Shown here piece by piece: positions 37,184-45,604 of a DNA stretch of 64,000 nt. Position numbers and translations under genes: made by a program. This DNA is from CAWAND01 sp963807065 (GTDB lineage: Bacteria > Chloroflexota > Anaerolineae > Anaerolineales > E44-bin32). The notes beneath the pieces are model-generated. The model did no database searches and was not told the origin of the DNA. It saw only the letters and a program-made list of their open reading frames with translations. The stretch is taken from contig CAWDZQ010000003.1 in the NCBI GenBank assembly GCA_963807065.1, positions 868,001 through 932,000 on the forward strand, in the 5' to 3' direction. The first letter of the stretch is position 1, and each line of letters opens with the position of its first letter.

Positions 37184-39187
37184 TCAGGCCAGGACTGCGT
37201 CATCGGCCGCCGGGATGGCATCGAAGAGCAGGCCTGCGATCTCGGCGAAGATCTGATCATCTCGGAAGTGGGCGCCGCTTATCGCCTTGGCCGGGCAGGC
37301 GGCCACGCATGTGCCGCATCCCTTGCACAGGGCGGTGTTGATGTAGCTCACCCCTTCGTTGGCCAAGAAGTCGATGGCGTTGAACGGGCAGAGCTCGTTG
37401 CAGATGCGGCAACCCGAGCACTTGTCGGCGTCGATGGATGCCACCACAGGTTCGATCTCGACGCTCCCCTTGGTAATCATGCCTTGGATCCGGGCAGCCG
37501 CCGCCGCCCCTTGGGATACCGTGTCCGGGATGTCCTTCGGCCCCTGGCAGGCGCCGGCGATGAAGATACCGTCGGTCATGGTCGCCACGGGGTCCAGCTT
37601 GGGGTGGCGCTCGGTAAACCAGCCCGCCGCGCCACACGAGATACCGAACTTGAGGCTGACTTCGTCGGCATCGGCCCGGGGCTCGAGCGCCGCCATCAGG
37701 ATCACCATATCCACCGGGATACGGCGTTGCTGTCCAAGCAGGGTGTCTTCGGCCTGGATCACCAACTTGCCCTCTTCTTCCGGCGTTCTGGCGATGTCGG
37801 TGACCTCGGCCACACGCCCGCGGACGAAGTGCATCCCTTCCTGCAAGAGCCGATCGTAGAATTCCTCATACCCCTTGCTGAGCGGGCGCATGTCGATGTA
37901 GAAGGAGTACACCTCGGCCCCGGTCTTCTCCATGACCAGGTGGCCGAATTTGAGGGCGCTCATGCAACAGATGGCCGAGCAGTAGGCATGATGCTTCTGG
38001 TCACGGCTTCCGACACAGTGAATGACGGCCACGGACTTGGGGTTGGTCACACCGTCACGTAGGACCAGATTGCCCTCGGTCGGTCCGGCTGCGTTGCACA
38101 GCCGCTCGAATTCCAGGCTGGTGAACACATTCGGCAGCCGGCCGTAGCCGTACTGGGGCAGCTTGCGCGAGTCAAACAGATCGTAGCCCGTGGCCAGGAT
38201 GACGTTGCCCACATCCACGGACAGAATCTGGTCTTTCTGATCCATGTCGATCGCTTCAGTGGGGCAGAACTTCTCGCAGGCCAGACATTTGCCGGTCTCA
38301 AAATAGGTGCAGTTGACGGTGTCAACCACCGGGAACTTTGGAATGGCTTGGGGGAACGGGCGGTAGATGGCTTTTCGGTAGCCAAGCCCGACTTCGAAGA
38401 CGTCATCCAGCACACTCTTGGGACATTTCTCCATGCAGATGCCGCAGCCAGTGCACAGCTCTTCATCCACAAAGCGGGCCTTCTTACGGATCCGAGCGTG
38501 GAAGTTCCCCACAAAGCCCGTGATCTCCTCCACTTCGCTGTAGGAGTACAGAGTGATATTGGGATGCGACTCGACATCGGACATCTTAGGGGTGAGGATG
38601 CAGGCGGCACAGTCCAACGTTGGGAAGGTCTTGTCGAACTGGGCCATATGCCCGCCAATGGATGGCTCGCGCTCAACCATCAGCACCGGATGACCGGCGT
38701 CGGCCAACTCCAGCGCCGCCTGGATCCCGGCGATGCCTCCGCCAACCACAAGCGTCGTGGCGTTGACGGGCACGTGATCGGCGACCAAGGACTGGTGGAG
38801 TTTGACGCGCTCGACCGCGGCGGCAATCATCGCCTTGGCCTTCTCTGTGGCAGCCGCATGGTCTTCGACCACCCAGGACACCTGCTCGCGCAGGCTGGTC
38901 ATTTGGCACAGATAGGGGTTCAGGCCGGCATTGGCACAGGCCCGCCTGAAGGTCTTCTCATGCAGGTGCGGGGAGCATGCACCCACCACCACCCGGGTGA
39001 GCCCCAGTTCCTTGATGTCGTCTTCGATCAGCTCCTGCCCAAGCGAAGAGCACATGAACTTGTACTCGCGTGAGACGACCACGTCTTCCAAGGTCTCACC
39101 CGCCCAGCGGGCGACCTCTTCGACGTCCACCGTGCCGGCGATATTGCTTCCACAGTGACAGATGTAAACACCAATTCTCTCGCTCAT
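37184..39187 (-). CDS. hdrA: Heterodisulfide reductase-like flavoprotein, bifurcating subunit HdrA
   Basis: This FAD protein is the centre of electron bifurcation in Hdr-Mvh complexes. At the N-terminus CHCGSNIAG (about 10-18) starts the cluster-binding insert. The FAD-binding GGGIAG is at about 149-154, followed by the HdrA-specific CAACILTPKM segment (about 197-206). Four ferredoxin-like Cys sets follow: CTGCGICMEKCP, CLACEKFCP, CSGCRICNELCP and CKGCGTCVAACP, the last pair near the C-terminus. ATG 39187 with GGAGG is preferred over 39202. The 667-residue length is normal for stand-alone HdrA. Confidence 0.95.
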   Translation of the reverse strand: MSERIGVYICHCGSNIAGTVDVEEVARWAGETLEDVVVSREYKFMCSSLGQELIEDDIKELGLTRVVVGACSPHLHEKTFRRACANAGLNPYLCQMTSLREQVSWVVEDHAAATEKAKAMIAAAVERVKLHQSLVADHVPVNATTLVVGGGIAGIQAALELADAGHPVLMVEREPSIGGHMAQFDKTFPTLDCAACILTPKMSDVESHPNITLYSYSEVEEITGFVGNFHARIRKKARFVDEELCTGCGICMEKCPKSVLDDVFEVGLGYRKAIYRPFPQAIPKFPVVDTVNCTYFETGKCLACEKFCPTEAIDMDQKDQILSVDVGNVILATGYDLFDSRKLPQYGYGRLPNVFTSLEFERLCNAAGPTEGNLVLRDGVTNPKSVAVIHCVGSRDQKHHAYCSAICCMSALKFGHLVMEKTGAEVYSFYIDMRPLSKGYEEFYDRLLQEGMHFVRGRVAEVTDIARTPEEEGKLVIQAEDTLLGQQRRIPVDMVILMAALEPRADADEVSLKFGISCGAAGWFTERHPKLDPVATMTDGIFIAGACQGPKDIPDTVSQGAAAAARIQGMITKGSVEIEPVVASIDADKCSGCRICNELCPFNAIDFLANEGVSYINTALCKGCGTCVAACPAKAISGAHFRDDQIFAEIAGLLFDAIPAADDAVLA

Positions 39188-39188
39188 G

Positions 39189-40157
39189 CTATGCCTCCAC
39201 ACGCCGCGCCGGCATCGGCAGGGATTTGTCGCCTCGCTTGCGCCGGATTGGCTGAGGCGGTTCGGGCGGTGGTTCGGAGCCTATCTTGGCCAGCGCATCC
39301 ACCGCAGAAACCAGCTCCTGGCCGATCCCCAAACTGCTGGGAGCCATCCCCATTGCCAGGCCGATGACCTGGGTAAAGTACAGAATTGGTACGTGATACG
39401 CGGTGCCAAAATGGCGGTTCATGGCCGCCTGAAACGCGTCCAGGTTGAGCTGGCACATCGGGCACAGGGTGACAATGGCGTCGGCTTCGCAGTCGGCGGC
39501 AGTCTTGACCAAACGCCGGATGAGCTCGAAGCCGGAGTCCTCGCTGATCTGGGTCATGTGCCCACCGCAGCAATCGGTCTTGAGCTGATAGTCGACCACT
39601 CGGGCGCCGAGGGCTTCCAGGACCTCATCCAGGGAGGTGGGATTCTCCGGATCCTGCGATCCGTTGCCGAAATCCGGCCGCACGACCATGCAGCCGTAAT
39701 AGGGGGCCAGCTTAAGACCGTAGAGCGGCCGGGTTATTTTCTCCGCCAGTTGGTCCAGCCCGACGTCTTGATAGATCACATCCAGCAAATGCCGAACATG
39801 CAGGCTGCCGGACTTGTAGGAGAGTCCGCCGGCTGCTAGCGCCTGCGCCACCCGGTCGGCGAGCCCGTTCTTGAGTCCCAGATACTTATCAGCCTTGCGC
39901 AAGTTCAGGTAGCAGGCGCTGCAGGGGGCTGTGAGCTCGGTCACCCCCTCGTTCTTGGCGGCCTGGGCCAGGTTGCGCGCGATCAGACTGTAGGCGGCGG
40001 TCATGTTGAGGGACAGATATTCCGTGGCGCCGCAGCAGTTCCAGTCCTCGATCTCGACCAACTCGATGCCAAGTGGTTCGGCAATGGCCCGCGTGGAGAC
40101 ATCGTAGGCGGCCGCATTCTTCTCCAGAGAACAACCGGGATAGTAGCTGTATTTCAT
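39189..40157 (-). CDS. hdrB: Heterodisulfide reductase-like subunit HdrB
   Basis: This catalytic-type subunit has two CCG (Cys-rich) domains that hold noncubane [4Fe-4S] clusters. First set: YPGCSLEKNA (about 6), WNCCGATEY (about 39-47), CSACYLNL (about 78-85). Second set: GCMVV (about 154), DCCGGHM (about 192) and CPMCQLNL (about 229). In methanogens these clusters reduce a disulfide; in acetogens the partner is unknown and may be another enzyme such as MetVF. The gene overlaps hdrC (ATGA) and is followed one base later by hdrA. The tail (last 30 residues) is Pro/Arg-rich. Confidence 0.94.
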   Translation of the reverse strand: MKYSYYPGCSLEKNAAAYDVSTRAIAEPLGIELVEIEDWNCCGATEYLSLNMTAAYSLIARNLAQAAKNEGVTELTAPCSACYLNLRKADKYLGLKNGLADRVAQALAAGGLSYKSGSLHVRHLLDVIYQDVGLDQLAEKITRPLYGLKLAPYYGCMVVRPDFGNGSQDPENPTSLDEVLEALGARVVDYQLKTDCCGGHMTQISEDSGFELIRRLVKTAADCEADAIVTLCPMCQLNLDAFQAAMNRHFGTAYHVPILYFTQVIGLAMGMAPSSLGIGQELVSAVDALAKIGSEPPPEPPQPIRRKRGDKSLPMPARRVEA

Positions 40158-40717
40158 GCCTGCGCCTCCAGTTGCTTGGCTTTGGCAAGGATCTTCTTCA
40201 AGCCCCCGATGTCCTTGATTCGCGTCGGGGTAAGGGCCATGCGACCCTTCGTCACCAATCCGATGCCCATGTCAGCCAACTTGAACGCACCCAGCGGATT
40301 GTGGCGGAGCATGTGGACTCCCATCAGGCCCAGCTCGAAGGAGCGTCCGTAGTCCTCGACCCAGCTGATAAAGGTCTTGGAAAAATCCGGGGCCGTCGAC
40401 TCCTCGTAGCAACCCTCCTTCACCGCCATCTGCTTGAGGGTGTACATGATCTCGGTGATGGGGATCTCCTTGGGACAGCGCACCGTGCACGCGTAGCAGG
40501 ACACGCAGTACCAGGGGGTGTTGCTCTTGAGCACCTCATCCCGCATGCCAGCGTTGATCATGGCAAACAGAGCCCGGGGAGTGTGTTCCATGTCGCCGGC
40601 AGACGGACACGACCCCCCACACGTGCCGCACTGCAGGCAAGTCTGGAGCGCGGCACCTCCGGGGGCCGCCGAGATGACCTGATCCATGAAGGCGTTGTTA
40701 GAGTTCGCTCGGTGCAT
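40154..40717 (-). CDS. hdrC: Heterodisulfide reductase-like subunit HdrC
   Basis: This 187-residue ferredoxin-like subunit passes electrons between HdrA and HdrB. Two [4Fe-4S] motifs are present: CLQCGTCGGSCPSA (about 28-41) and CVSCYACTVRCPKEI (about 73-87). It starts with ATG after a GAGGTG site and is the first gene of the hdrCBA-mvhDGA-protease operon. Its leader (40718 to about 41060) contains a long inverted repeat, with Rex/Crp-like palindromes at the promoter. Confidence 0.94.
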   Translation of the reverse strand: MHRANSNNAFMDQVISAAPGGAALQTCLQCGTCGGSCPSAGDMEHTPRALFAMINAGMRDEVLKSNTPWYCVSCYACTVRCPKEIPITEIMYTLKQMAVKEGCYEESTAPDFSKTFISWVEDYGRSFELGLMGVHMLRHNPLGAFKLADMGIGLVTKGRMALTPTRIKDIGGLKKILAKAKQLEAQA

Positions 40718-40988
40718 ACGTCACCTCAATCAGAGTGTGGCCGGTGCGCGCAGGCGGGATGCGTGAAAACCCAGAACGTTGGTTCTGGTTGGGTGAAATG
40801 TCGTGGTTTGGCAAACAAAGGAGCGAACGACACGACGGGGGCCAAGACGGTGTGCCTTGGGCGCCGCCTTCGGAGAAACCAGCGGACCTTCGGGATCGTG
40901 ACGTAGTTTTCCGTGGCAGAACCTCTTAGCCTTGCGAACGACCGATGTTGGTTAATCACCACCAACAACAAAATGGACGCTCTACCTC

Positions 40989-41042
40989 TCAAGAACCGGG
41001 ATACGGCTAACCTGATGCCCCCCATGCAGGCAGGGTTCTTGA
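40989..41042 (-). other. Structured leader element (9-bp inverted repeat with inner stem)
   Basis: TCAAGAACC (40989-40997) and GGTTCTTGA (41034-41042) form a perfect 9-bp closing stem. Inside, CCTGATG and CATGCAGG (41011-41017, 41023-41030) can pair with one bulged base around a run of C (G on the minus strand). It falls near the start of the predicted hdr mRNA and could be a regulatory RNA structure; I do not recognise a known riboswitch class. Confidence 0.35.
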
Positions 41043-41070
41043 CCCTCCTCTCCCTGTTGTCTCCTATACT

Positions 41071-41088
41071 ATGTGACAGATTTCACAA
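41071..41088. promoter_or_regulatory. Rex/Crp-like operator at the hdr promoter
   Basis: ATGTGA-N6-TCACAA. It overlaps the outer edge of the possible -10 box TAGTAT of the minus-strand hdr operon, a position typical of repressor action. Confidence 0.55.
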
Positions 41089-41134
41089 ACCGTCCCTACT
41101 AACTCTTCACCTAGGTGGCATGACAAATGTCACT

Positions 41135-41152
41135 TTGTGAAATTTATCACAA
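41135..41152. promoter_or_regulatory. Rex/Crp-like operator upstream of hdr
   Basis: TTGTGAAATTTATCACAA: a perfect TTGTGA/TCACAA inverted repeat, one base from the Rex consensus. It is centred 64 bases from the neighbouring site at 41071. Confidence 0.6.
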
Positions 41153-41269
41153 ACCAACTGACCTGTCGGGCACCTGTGCTGAACTTGTTTCTTGATTGTG
41201 GGTGTCAGAACGGGGAAGGCGAGGTTTCGGGCTGGCGGCGCCGGGCCGGCAGCGAAGGCTGTGCCGAGA

Positions 41270-42064
41270 TCAGTTTTCCAGTTCAAGCGCCAGGGAGGAG
41301 ACGATTCCCTGCACGGCGCGATCGAGTTCGGGCGAGGCGCCATACATCGACGACCCCAGCCGGTCCGCCCTAAGCACGGCGTCGTCCTGAGGCAGCATGC
41401 CCAACACCTTCAGGCCGGGTGAGTGCTCAGCAACGAAGTCGCTGTCGGCCTCATCGCGGATCTTGCTGCCTACCAGGTAAATGCGGGCCAGGCCGATGTC
41501 TTGGGCCAGGTGTTTGATCTGGTCGGCGGTGCCCAGACTGCGCAGCGTCGGTTCAACCACCACCAGCATCGCGTCCACAGCGTCGGCGGTCGCCCGGCCC
41601 AGATGTTCCACGCCGGCATACATGTCCAGCAGGACGACTTCATTGCGCCGCAGCAGGATATGCGTGATCAGCGCCCGCAACAGCGTGCTCTCGGGGCAGA
41701 TGCAACCTGACCCCCCCAATTCAACGCCGCCCAGCTCGAGCAACTTCACCCCGTCGTGGGAAGCTGAGAAGCGGTCCGGAAGGTCATCAACACGCGGATT
41801 GAGTTTGAAGTAGCCACCGTAGGAGCCCGGTTCGGCGCCAGTCCGCTCCAAAATCAGTTCGTCCATCTGGGAGATCGGGGTCACGCCGCCCAACGCCGCC
41901 GGCGGGAAACCCAGGGCCGCCCCCAGGCAGGGGGAGGGATCGGCATCGATAGCCAGAACCGACCGCCCCGCTCCGGCATAGCAGCCAGCGAGCAACGCGG
42001 TCAGCGTCGTCTTCCCCACGCCGCCCTTGCCCGTCACAGCCAGTTTCAGCCCTTGATCAACCAT
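41270..42064 (-). CDS. cooC: CooC-type nickel-insertion ATPase (copy 2)
   Basis: This MinD/ParA-like P-loop ATPase resembles CooC/AcsF, which matures CODH/ACS nickel sites. The deviant Walker A TGKGGVGKTT is at about 11-20, the AIDADPSPCLG segment at about 37-47, and SGCICPEST (about 117) provides a Cys pair. The frame opens at 42106, but the Met at 42064 starts the conserved fold. It is the last gene of the acs operon. It differs clearly from the copy at 45605, so the two may have different client sites. Confidence 0.88.
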   Translation of the reverse strand: MVDQGLKLAVTGKGGVGKTTLTALLAGCYAGAGRSVLAIDADPSPCLGAALGFPPAALGGVTPISQMDELILERTGAEPGSYGGYFKLNPRVDDLPDRFSASHDGVKLLELGGVELGGSGCICPESTLLRALITHILLRRNEVVLLDMYAGVEHLGRATADAVDAMLVVVEPTLRSLGTADQIKHLAQDIGLARIYLVGSKIRDEADSDFVAEHSPGLKVLGMLPQDDAVLRADRLGSSMYGASPELDRAVQGIVSSLALELEN

Positions 42065-42270
42065 GGACCCAGCATAGGATTGCCCCCCACCCCGCGCCAG
42101 TGACATAACTCTTCCCGGAGCGTGACAGATGGAATGCAGATCTTGCGTGGGGGACGTGGAGCCGGTCCGTCACCGCCGACGTGGGACGGCGGCCCCTCAT
42201 CAAGGCCGCCGTCCCTCTCCCCCCGGCTGGGCAAATCTTGTCGGCCGGATACGCGGCCGATGGCGCTGGC

Positions 42271-43173
42271 TCAGAAGGTCTCCAACAGGTACTCATAGGC
42301 CGTCAGGGCCGCCTTGGCGCCTTCGCCGACAGAGATCAGCACCTGCTCAGCAAAGACGTCCGTCACATCTCCGGCGGCGAAGATCCCGGCCACGCCGGTT
42401 TGATTCAATCCGTCGATCTTGATCCGTCCGGCCTCATCCAGCGGCACAAGCTTGGCCACGGCTTCCGAGCGGGGCCGCAGCTCCAACTCAACAAAGAATG
42501 CGTCGGCTTCGAGCTCGAGCTGGCTTCCATTTTGACTCACGACCAGCTTGCGCGCGTGGGTGTCCCCCAGCACAGCCTGGACACGGTAATTCTCAAGCAC
42601 CTCAATCTTCTCATTGGCGAGGATCTTCCGACCCAGAATGGAGTCCAGCTCACCGTGAGATGGGGCAACCAGAGTGACCTTCTTGGCGATGTGGGCCAGT
42701 TCGGCCACGGCCCGCAGGGCGAGCTTGGTGTCACCGATGACGCACACTTCGCGGTCGATGAACAGCGGGGCATACGAGACGGCGCTGTAGCACAAGCCGC
42801 GCATCATGAATTCTTTTTCTCCGGGCACCTCCATCAGTCGTCCGATGGCTCCGGTGGCGACGATGACCGCCCGGGCATCGTAGCTGTCGCCCCCAGAGGT
42901 GTGGACCCGGAAGCCGCCGTTGTGGCGCTCGACCTTCTCCGCCTTGTCGAACTTGCGGGCAAAGTCGAGGTACTCGACCTCGTTGACAAAGCGGTTGACG
43001 GTCTCTTCACCGTTGATCACCAGGTGCTTTTCGACGAACGGAAGCTGGAGCCGGTAGTTGGTCTTGCCGCCAAGATCCTTGGTGATCAAAAGGACATCGA
43101 GGCGCTTGCGCAAGGCATACGACGTGGCGGTCAGGCCGGCCGGCCCTCCGCCGAGCACAATCAGGTCGTACAT
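42271..43173 (-). CDS. Thioredoxin-reductase-like FAD/NAD(P) oxidoreductase without the CxxC motif
   Basis: This 300-residue flavoprotein has the thioredoxin-reductase fold. FAD motif VLGGGPAGLTA is at about 6-16, the NAD(P) half has VCVIGDTKLALRAV (about 142-155), and the C-terminal FAD motif is GIFAAGDVTD (about 262-271). Where thioredoxin reductase has CATC, this protein reads YSAVSYA, so it cannot reduce thioredoxin by the normal route. It may reduce a ferredoxin or a corrinoid/Fe-S partner. It lies between malic enzyme and the second cooC in the acs operon. Confidence 0.87.
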   Translation of the reverse strand: MYDLIVLGGGPAGLTATSYALRKRLDVLLITKDLGGKTNYRLQLPFVEKHLVINGEETVNRFVNEVEYLDFARKFDKAEKVERHNGGFRVHTSGGDSYDARAVIVATGAIGRLMEVPGEKEFMMRGLCYSAVSYAPLFIDREVCVIGDTKLALRAVAELAHIAKKVTLVAPSHGELDSILGRKILANEKIEVLENYRVQAVLGDTHARKLVVSQNGSQLELEADAFFVELELRPRSEAVAKLVPLDEAGRIKIDGLNQTGVAGIFAAGDVTDVFAEQVLISVGEGAKAALTAYEYLLETF

Positions 43174-43197
43174 GGCATCATTCTCCTTCGGGCAGCC

Positions 43198-44559
43198 CTA
43201 CTCGTCCGCCTCGGCGATGAACCCTTCCCGCATCATGGTCTTGGTCAGATCTCTGGCCCGCCCGATGATCTGGGCGGCGTTCTCGAGTTCTTCTTCGTAG
43301 CTCATCGGCTTACGGGCGATTCCCTCCTCGACGGCCTTGGCGGCCACCGCCGCCGCCTCGCGAGGGAACACCTGCCAGTCGTCCATCGTGGGCAGGATGT
43401 GGGTCCGGCTCAACCCCTGTTCCTCCGCCATATCCGCCAGGGCGTGGGCCGCAGCGTGGCACATGCTGTCGGTGATCGTGGAAGCCCGCACGTCCAGCGT
43501 GCCGCGGAAAATGCCGGGGAAGCCGAGCGAGTTGTTCACCTGATTGGGGAAATCTGAGCGGCCGGTGGCGATGATGGCGGCTCCGGCCTCCTCCGCCTCC
43601 CACGGCCAAATCTCAGGCACCGGATTGGCACAGGCGAACACGATGGCGTCCTTGGCCATCTTGCCGATCCAGTCCGTTTGCAAGGTTCCCGGCCCCGGCT
43701 TGGACAAGGCGATCACCACGTCGGCGCCTTCCAACGCCTCCGGGATGGAGCCTAGCCTGCCCTCCGCATTGGTCGACTGGCAGAAGCGCCACTTATCGAC
43801 GTACTCCGCCTTGCGCAGCTCCAGGTCCTTTCGATCCCTGTTGAGGATCCCCTTGCTGTCGACCACCCGGCACAGACCGGGGGTGGCACCAGCGCTGAAG
43901 ATCAAGCGGGCGCAGGCCACATTGGATGCGCCCGAACCCACGAAGACGATCTGCGCCTCTTCGAGTTTCTTACCGACGATCTTGAGCGCGTTGAGCAGCG
44001 CCGCCAGGGTCACGGTGGCGGTGCCCTGCTGATCATCGTGCCAGACGGGGATCTCGGCCCGCGCCCTGAGCGTGTCCAGGATGCGGAAGCATTTCGGCTG
44101 GGAAATGTCTTCCAGGTTCACCCCTCCGAAACCGGGCTGGATGAGAGCCACCGTCTCGATGATCTTGTCCGGGTCCTTGGTGTCGAGCATGATCGGCCAG
44201 GCATCCACGCCGCCCAGATATTTGAAGAGCAGGGCCTTGCCCTCCATCACCGGCATGCCGGCCTTGGGCCCGATGTCCCCCAGTCCAAGGACGCGGGTCC
44301 CGTCCGAAACCACCGCCACAGTGTTCCATTTATGGGTGTATTCGTAGACCAGCTCGGGATCTTTGGCGATCGCCCGGCAGGGCTCGGCCACGCCGGGGGT
44401 ATACCAGATGGCGAAATCGTCCATATCTCGGACGCGGGCCTTGACGGCCACTTCCACCTTTCCCCGGTAGAACGGATGGAGCCGCATGGCGTCCGCCGAA
44501 GGCTTTGTCGCCTTGGCCAGCAAGGCATCGATGTCGGGTGCGTCCAACTTTTCGGCCAT
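43198..44559 (-). CDS. maeB: NAD(P)-dependent malic enzyme
   Basis: This enzyme catalyses oxidative decarboxylation of malate to pyruvate (or the reverse carboxylation). The malic-domain motif YTPGVAEPCRAI is at about 53-64, the substrate/metal segment DDQQGTATVTLAAL at about 165-178, and the Rossmann motif VFVGSGASNVA at about 195-205. ATG 44559 has AAGGAGATG upstream; the frame to 44607 adds unrelated residues. The length (453) matches short bacterial malic enzymes without a phosphotransacetylase domain. Its presence inside the acs operon is unusual and may link acetyl-CoA synthesis to C4/C3 metabolism or NAD(P)H supply. Confidence 0.93.
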   Translation of the reverse strand: MAEKLDAPDIDALLAKATKPSADAMRLHPFYRGKVEVAVKARVRDMDDFAIWYTPGVAEPCRAIAKDPELVYEYTHKWNTVAVVSDGTRVLGLGDIGPKAGMPVMEGKALLFKYLGGVDAWPIMLDTKDPDKIIETVALIQPGFGGVNLEDISQPKCFRILDTLRARAEIPVWHDDQQGTATVTLAALLNALKIVGKKLEEAQIVFVGSGASNVACARLIFSAGATPGLCRVVDSKGILNRDRKDLELRKAEYVDKWRFCQSTNAEGRLGSIPEALEGADVVIALSKPGPGTLQTDWIGKMAKDAIVFACANPVPEIWPWEAEEAGAAIIATGRSDFPNQVNNSLGFPGIFRGTLDVRASTITDSMCHAAAHALADMAEEQGLSRTHILPTMDDWQVFPREAAAVAAKAVEEGIARKPMSYEEELENAAQIIGRARDLTKTMMREGFIAEADE

Positions 44560-44634
44560 GGCACATCTCCTTTGCGCGGGCAGGAGGCAATCCTGGGCCG
44601 CGCTCACCCCGCAACGGCGGATGGCGCCGTCCGG

Positions 44635-45558
44635 CTAAAGCCGCAGATATGAGTCGGCGTAAATCACTTTGTTGAGCAGCACCTGGACCGTCTTCCAGAT
44701 GTCTACTTGATCGGAGTCCTGCATATCGACGTCCCCGGGCTGGAGTTCAGCCCCCGCCTGGACGGCGTCGAAGAGTTTAAGGTACAGGGCATTGACGGGC
44801 GTGCTGCTGTCGCGCGTTTCGACCGCCCGGATGGCGCCCATCAGTTCTTTGTCCATCGGATCCAGGATGGCGGCATCCAGCCCGGCGCCCATGAGCATGA
44901 CCATGTAGACGCGGTTCAGCAGGGGCCGGCCCTCGTGCGGCACCTGGTTGGAGACGTTCGACAGGCCAACCACGGTCTGCGGAGGCGGATCGGCCGCCAT
45001 CTTGAGCATGCGCACCGTTTCGATCGCATGCGGCACGTATTCTTGGCATCCCGACACGGTCAGCACCAACGGGTCGATGTAAAGCTTCTCCATCGGCAGG
45101 CCGACCTCTTCGGCGCGGGGTATCAGCTTTTCGAGTGCGATTCCCACGCGTGCGTCGGCCGAAACCGGGATTCCGCTCTTTTCCATACACAAGGCGATCA
45201 GCCCGGCACCGTATTCAGCCGCCAGCGGGGGCACGTTCGCCAGCCGCTGTTCGTCGGCCGACGTGGAGTTGACGATGGTGTTGGCCCCCACTTTCTTCAA
45301 GCCAGCCTCGATCGCTTCCAGGTTGGTCGTGTCGAAGGAAAGAGTCATCCCCGGCACAGCCTCCTGCATGCAGTCGACCAGCCAGCCGATCACCTCCGGC
45401 CCCGACTTCTTTTGTGGGCCGATGTTGAGGTCCAGAGCTTGCGCACCGGCTTCCACCTGCTTGCGCGCCAGGTTGACGAAGAATGCACCGTCTCTCTCCG
45501 CAAGCGCTTCTTTGACGCGCGGGGATATGATGTGGATGTTTTCACCGATCGTGTACAT
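44635..45558 (-). CDS. acsE: Methyl-THF:corrinoid/iron-sulfur protein methyltransferase
   Basis: This enzyme transfers the methyl group of 5-methyl-THF to the cobalt of the corrinoid iron-sulfur protein. It is a pterin-binding TIM barrel. Family segments are IGENIHII (about 4-11), ALDLNIGPQKK (about 41-51), LSFDTTN (about 73-79), NSTSADEQR (about 96-104) and GLSNVSNQVP (about 198-207). It is 307 residues, slightly longer than the Moorella enzyme. A GGAGGCG site precedes the ATG. It lies between cooC and malic enzyme, downstream of the CFeSP genes. Confidence 0.95.
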   Translation of the reverse strand: MYTIGENIHIISPRVKEALAERDGAFFVNLARKQVEAGAQALDLNIGPQKKSGPEVIGWLVDCMQEAVPGMTLSFDTTNLEAIEAGLKKVGANTIVNSTSADEQRLANVPPLAAEYGAGLIALCMEKSGIPVSADARVGIALEKLIPRAEEVGLPMEKLYIDPLVLTVSGCQEYVPHAIETVRMLKMAADPPPQTVVGLSNVSNQVPHEGRPLLNRVYMVMLMGAGLDAAILDPMDKELMGAIRAVETRDSSTPVNALYLKLFDAVQAGAELQPGDVDMQDSDQVDIWKTVQVLLNKVIYADSYLRL

Positions 45559-45604
45559 GCCTCGCCTCCTGTCCGGGTCGTCGGCGCGGGCCGGCGCTCG
45601 GGTG

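Larger units (their letters stand above)
40718..41269. other. Regulatory region upstream of hdrC
   Basis: This 552-base region has no gene. It contains two operator-like palindromes (41071-41088, 41135-41152), a nearby shorter inverted pair TGACA/TGTCA (41121-41132), a possible minus-strand -10 box TAGTAT (41066-41071) and a structured repeat (40989-41042). If that -10 is real, the hdr mRNA has a leader of about 340 bases. Confidence 0.5.

Noticed and set aside
42181..43557. 458-codon plus-strand open frame across the flavoprotein and malic enzyme region
   Set aside because: It is antisense to two clear genes and spans their boundary; its composition is typical of a shadow frame.
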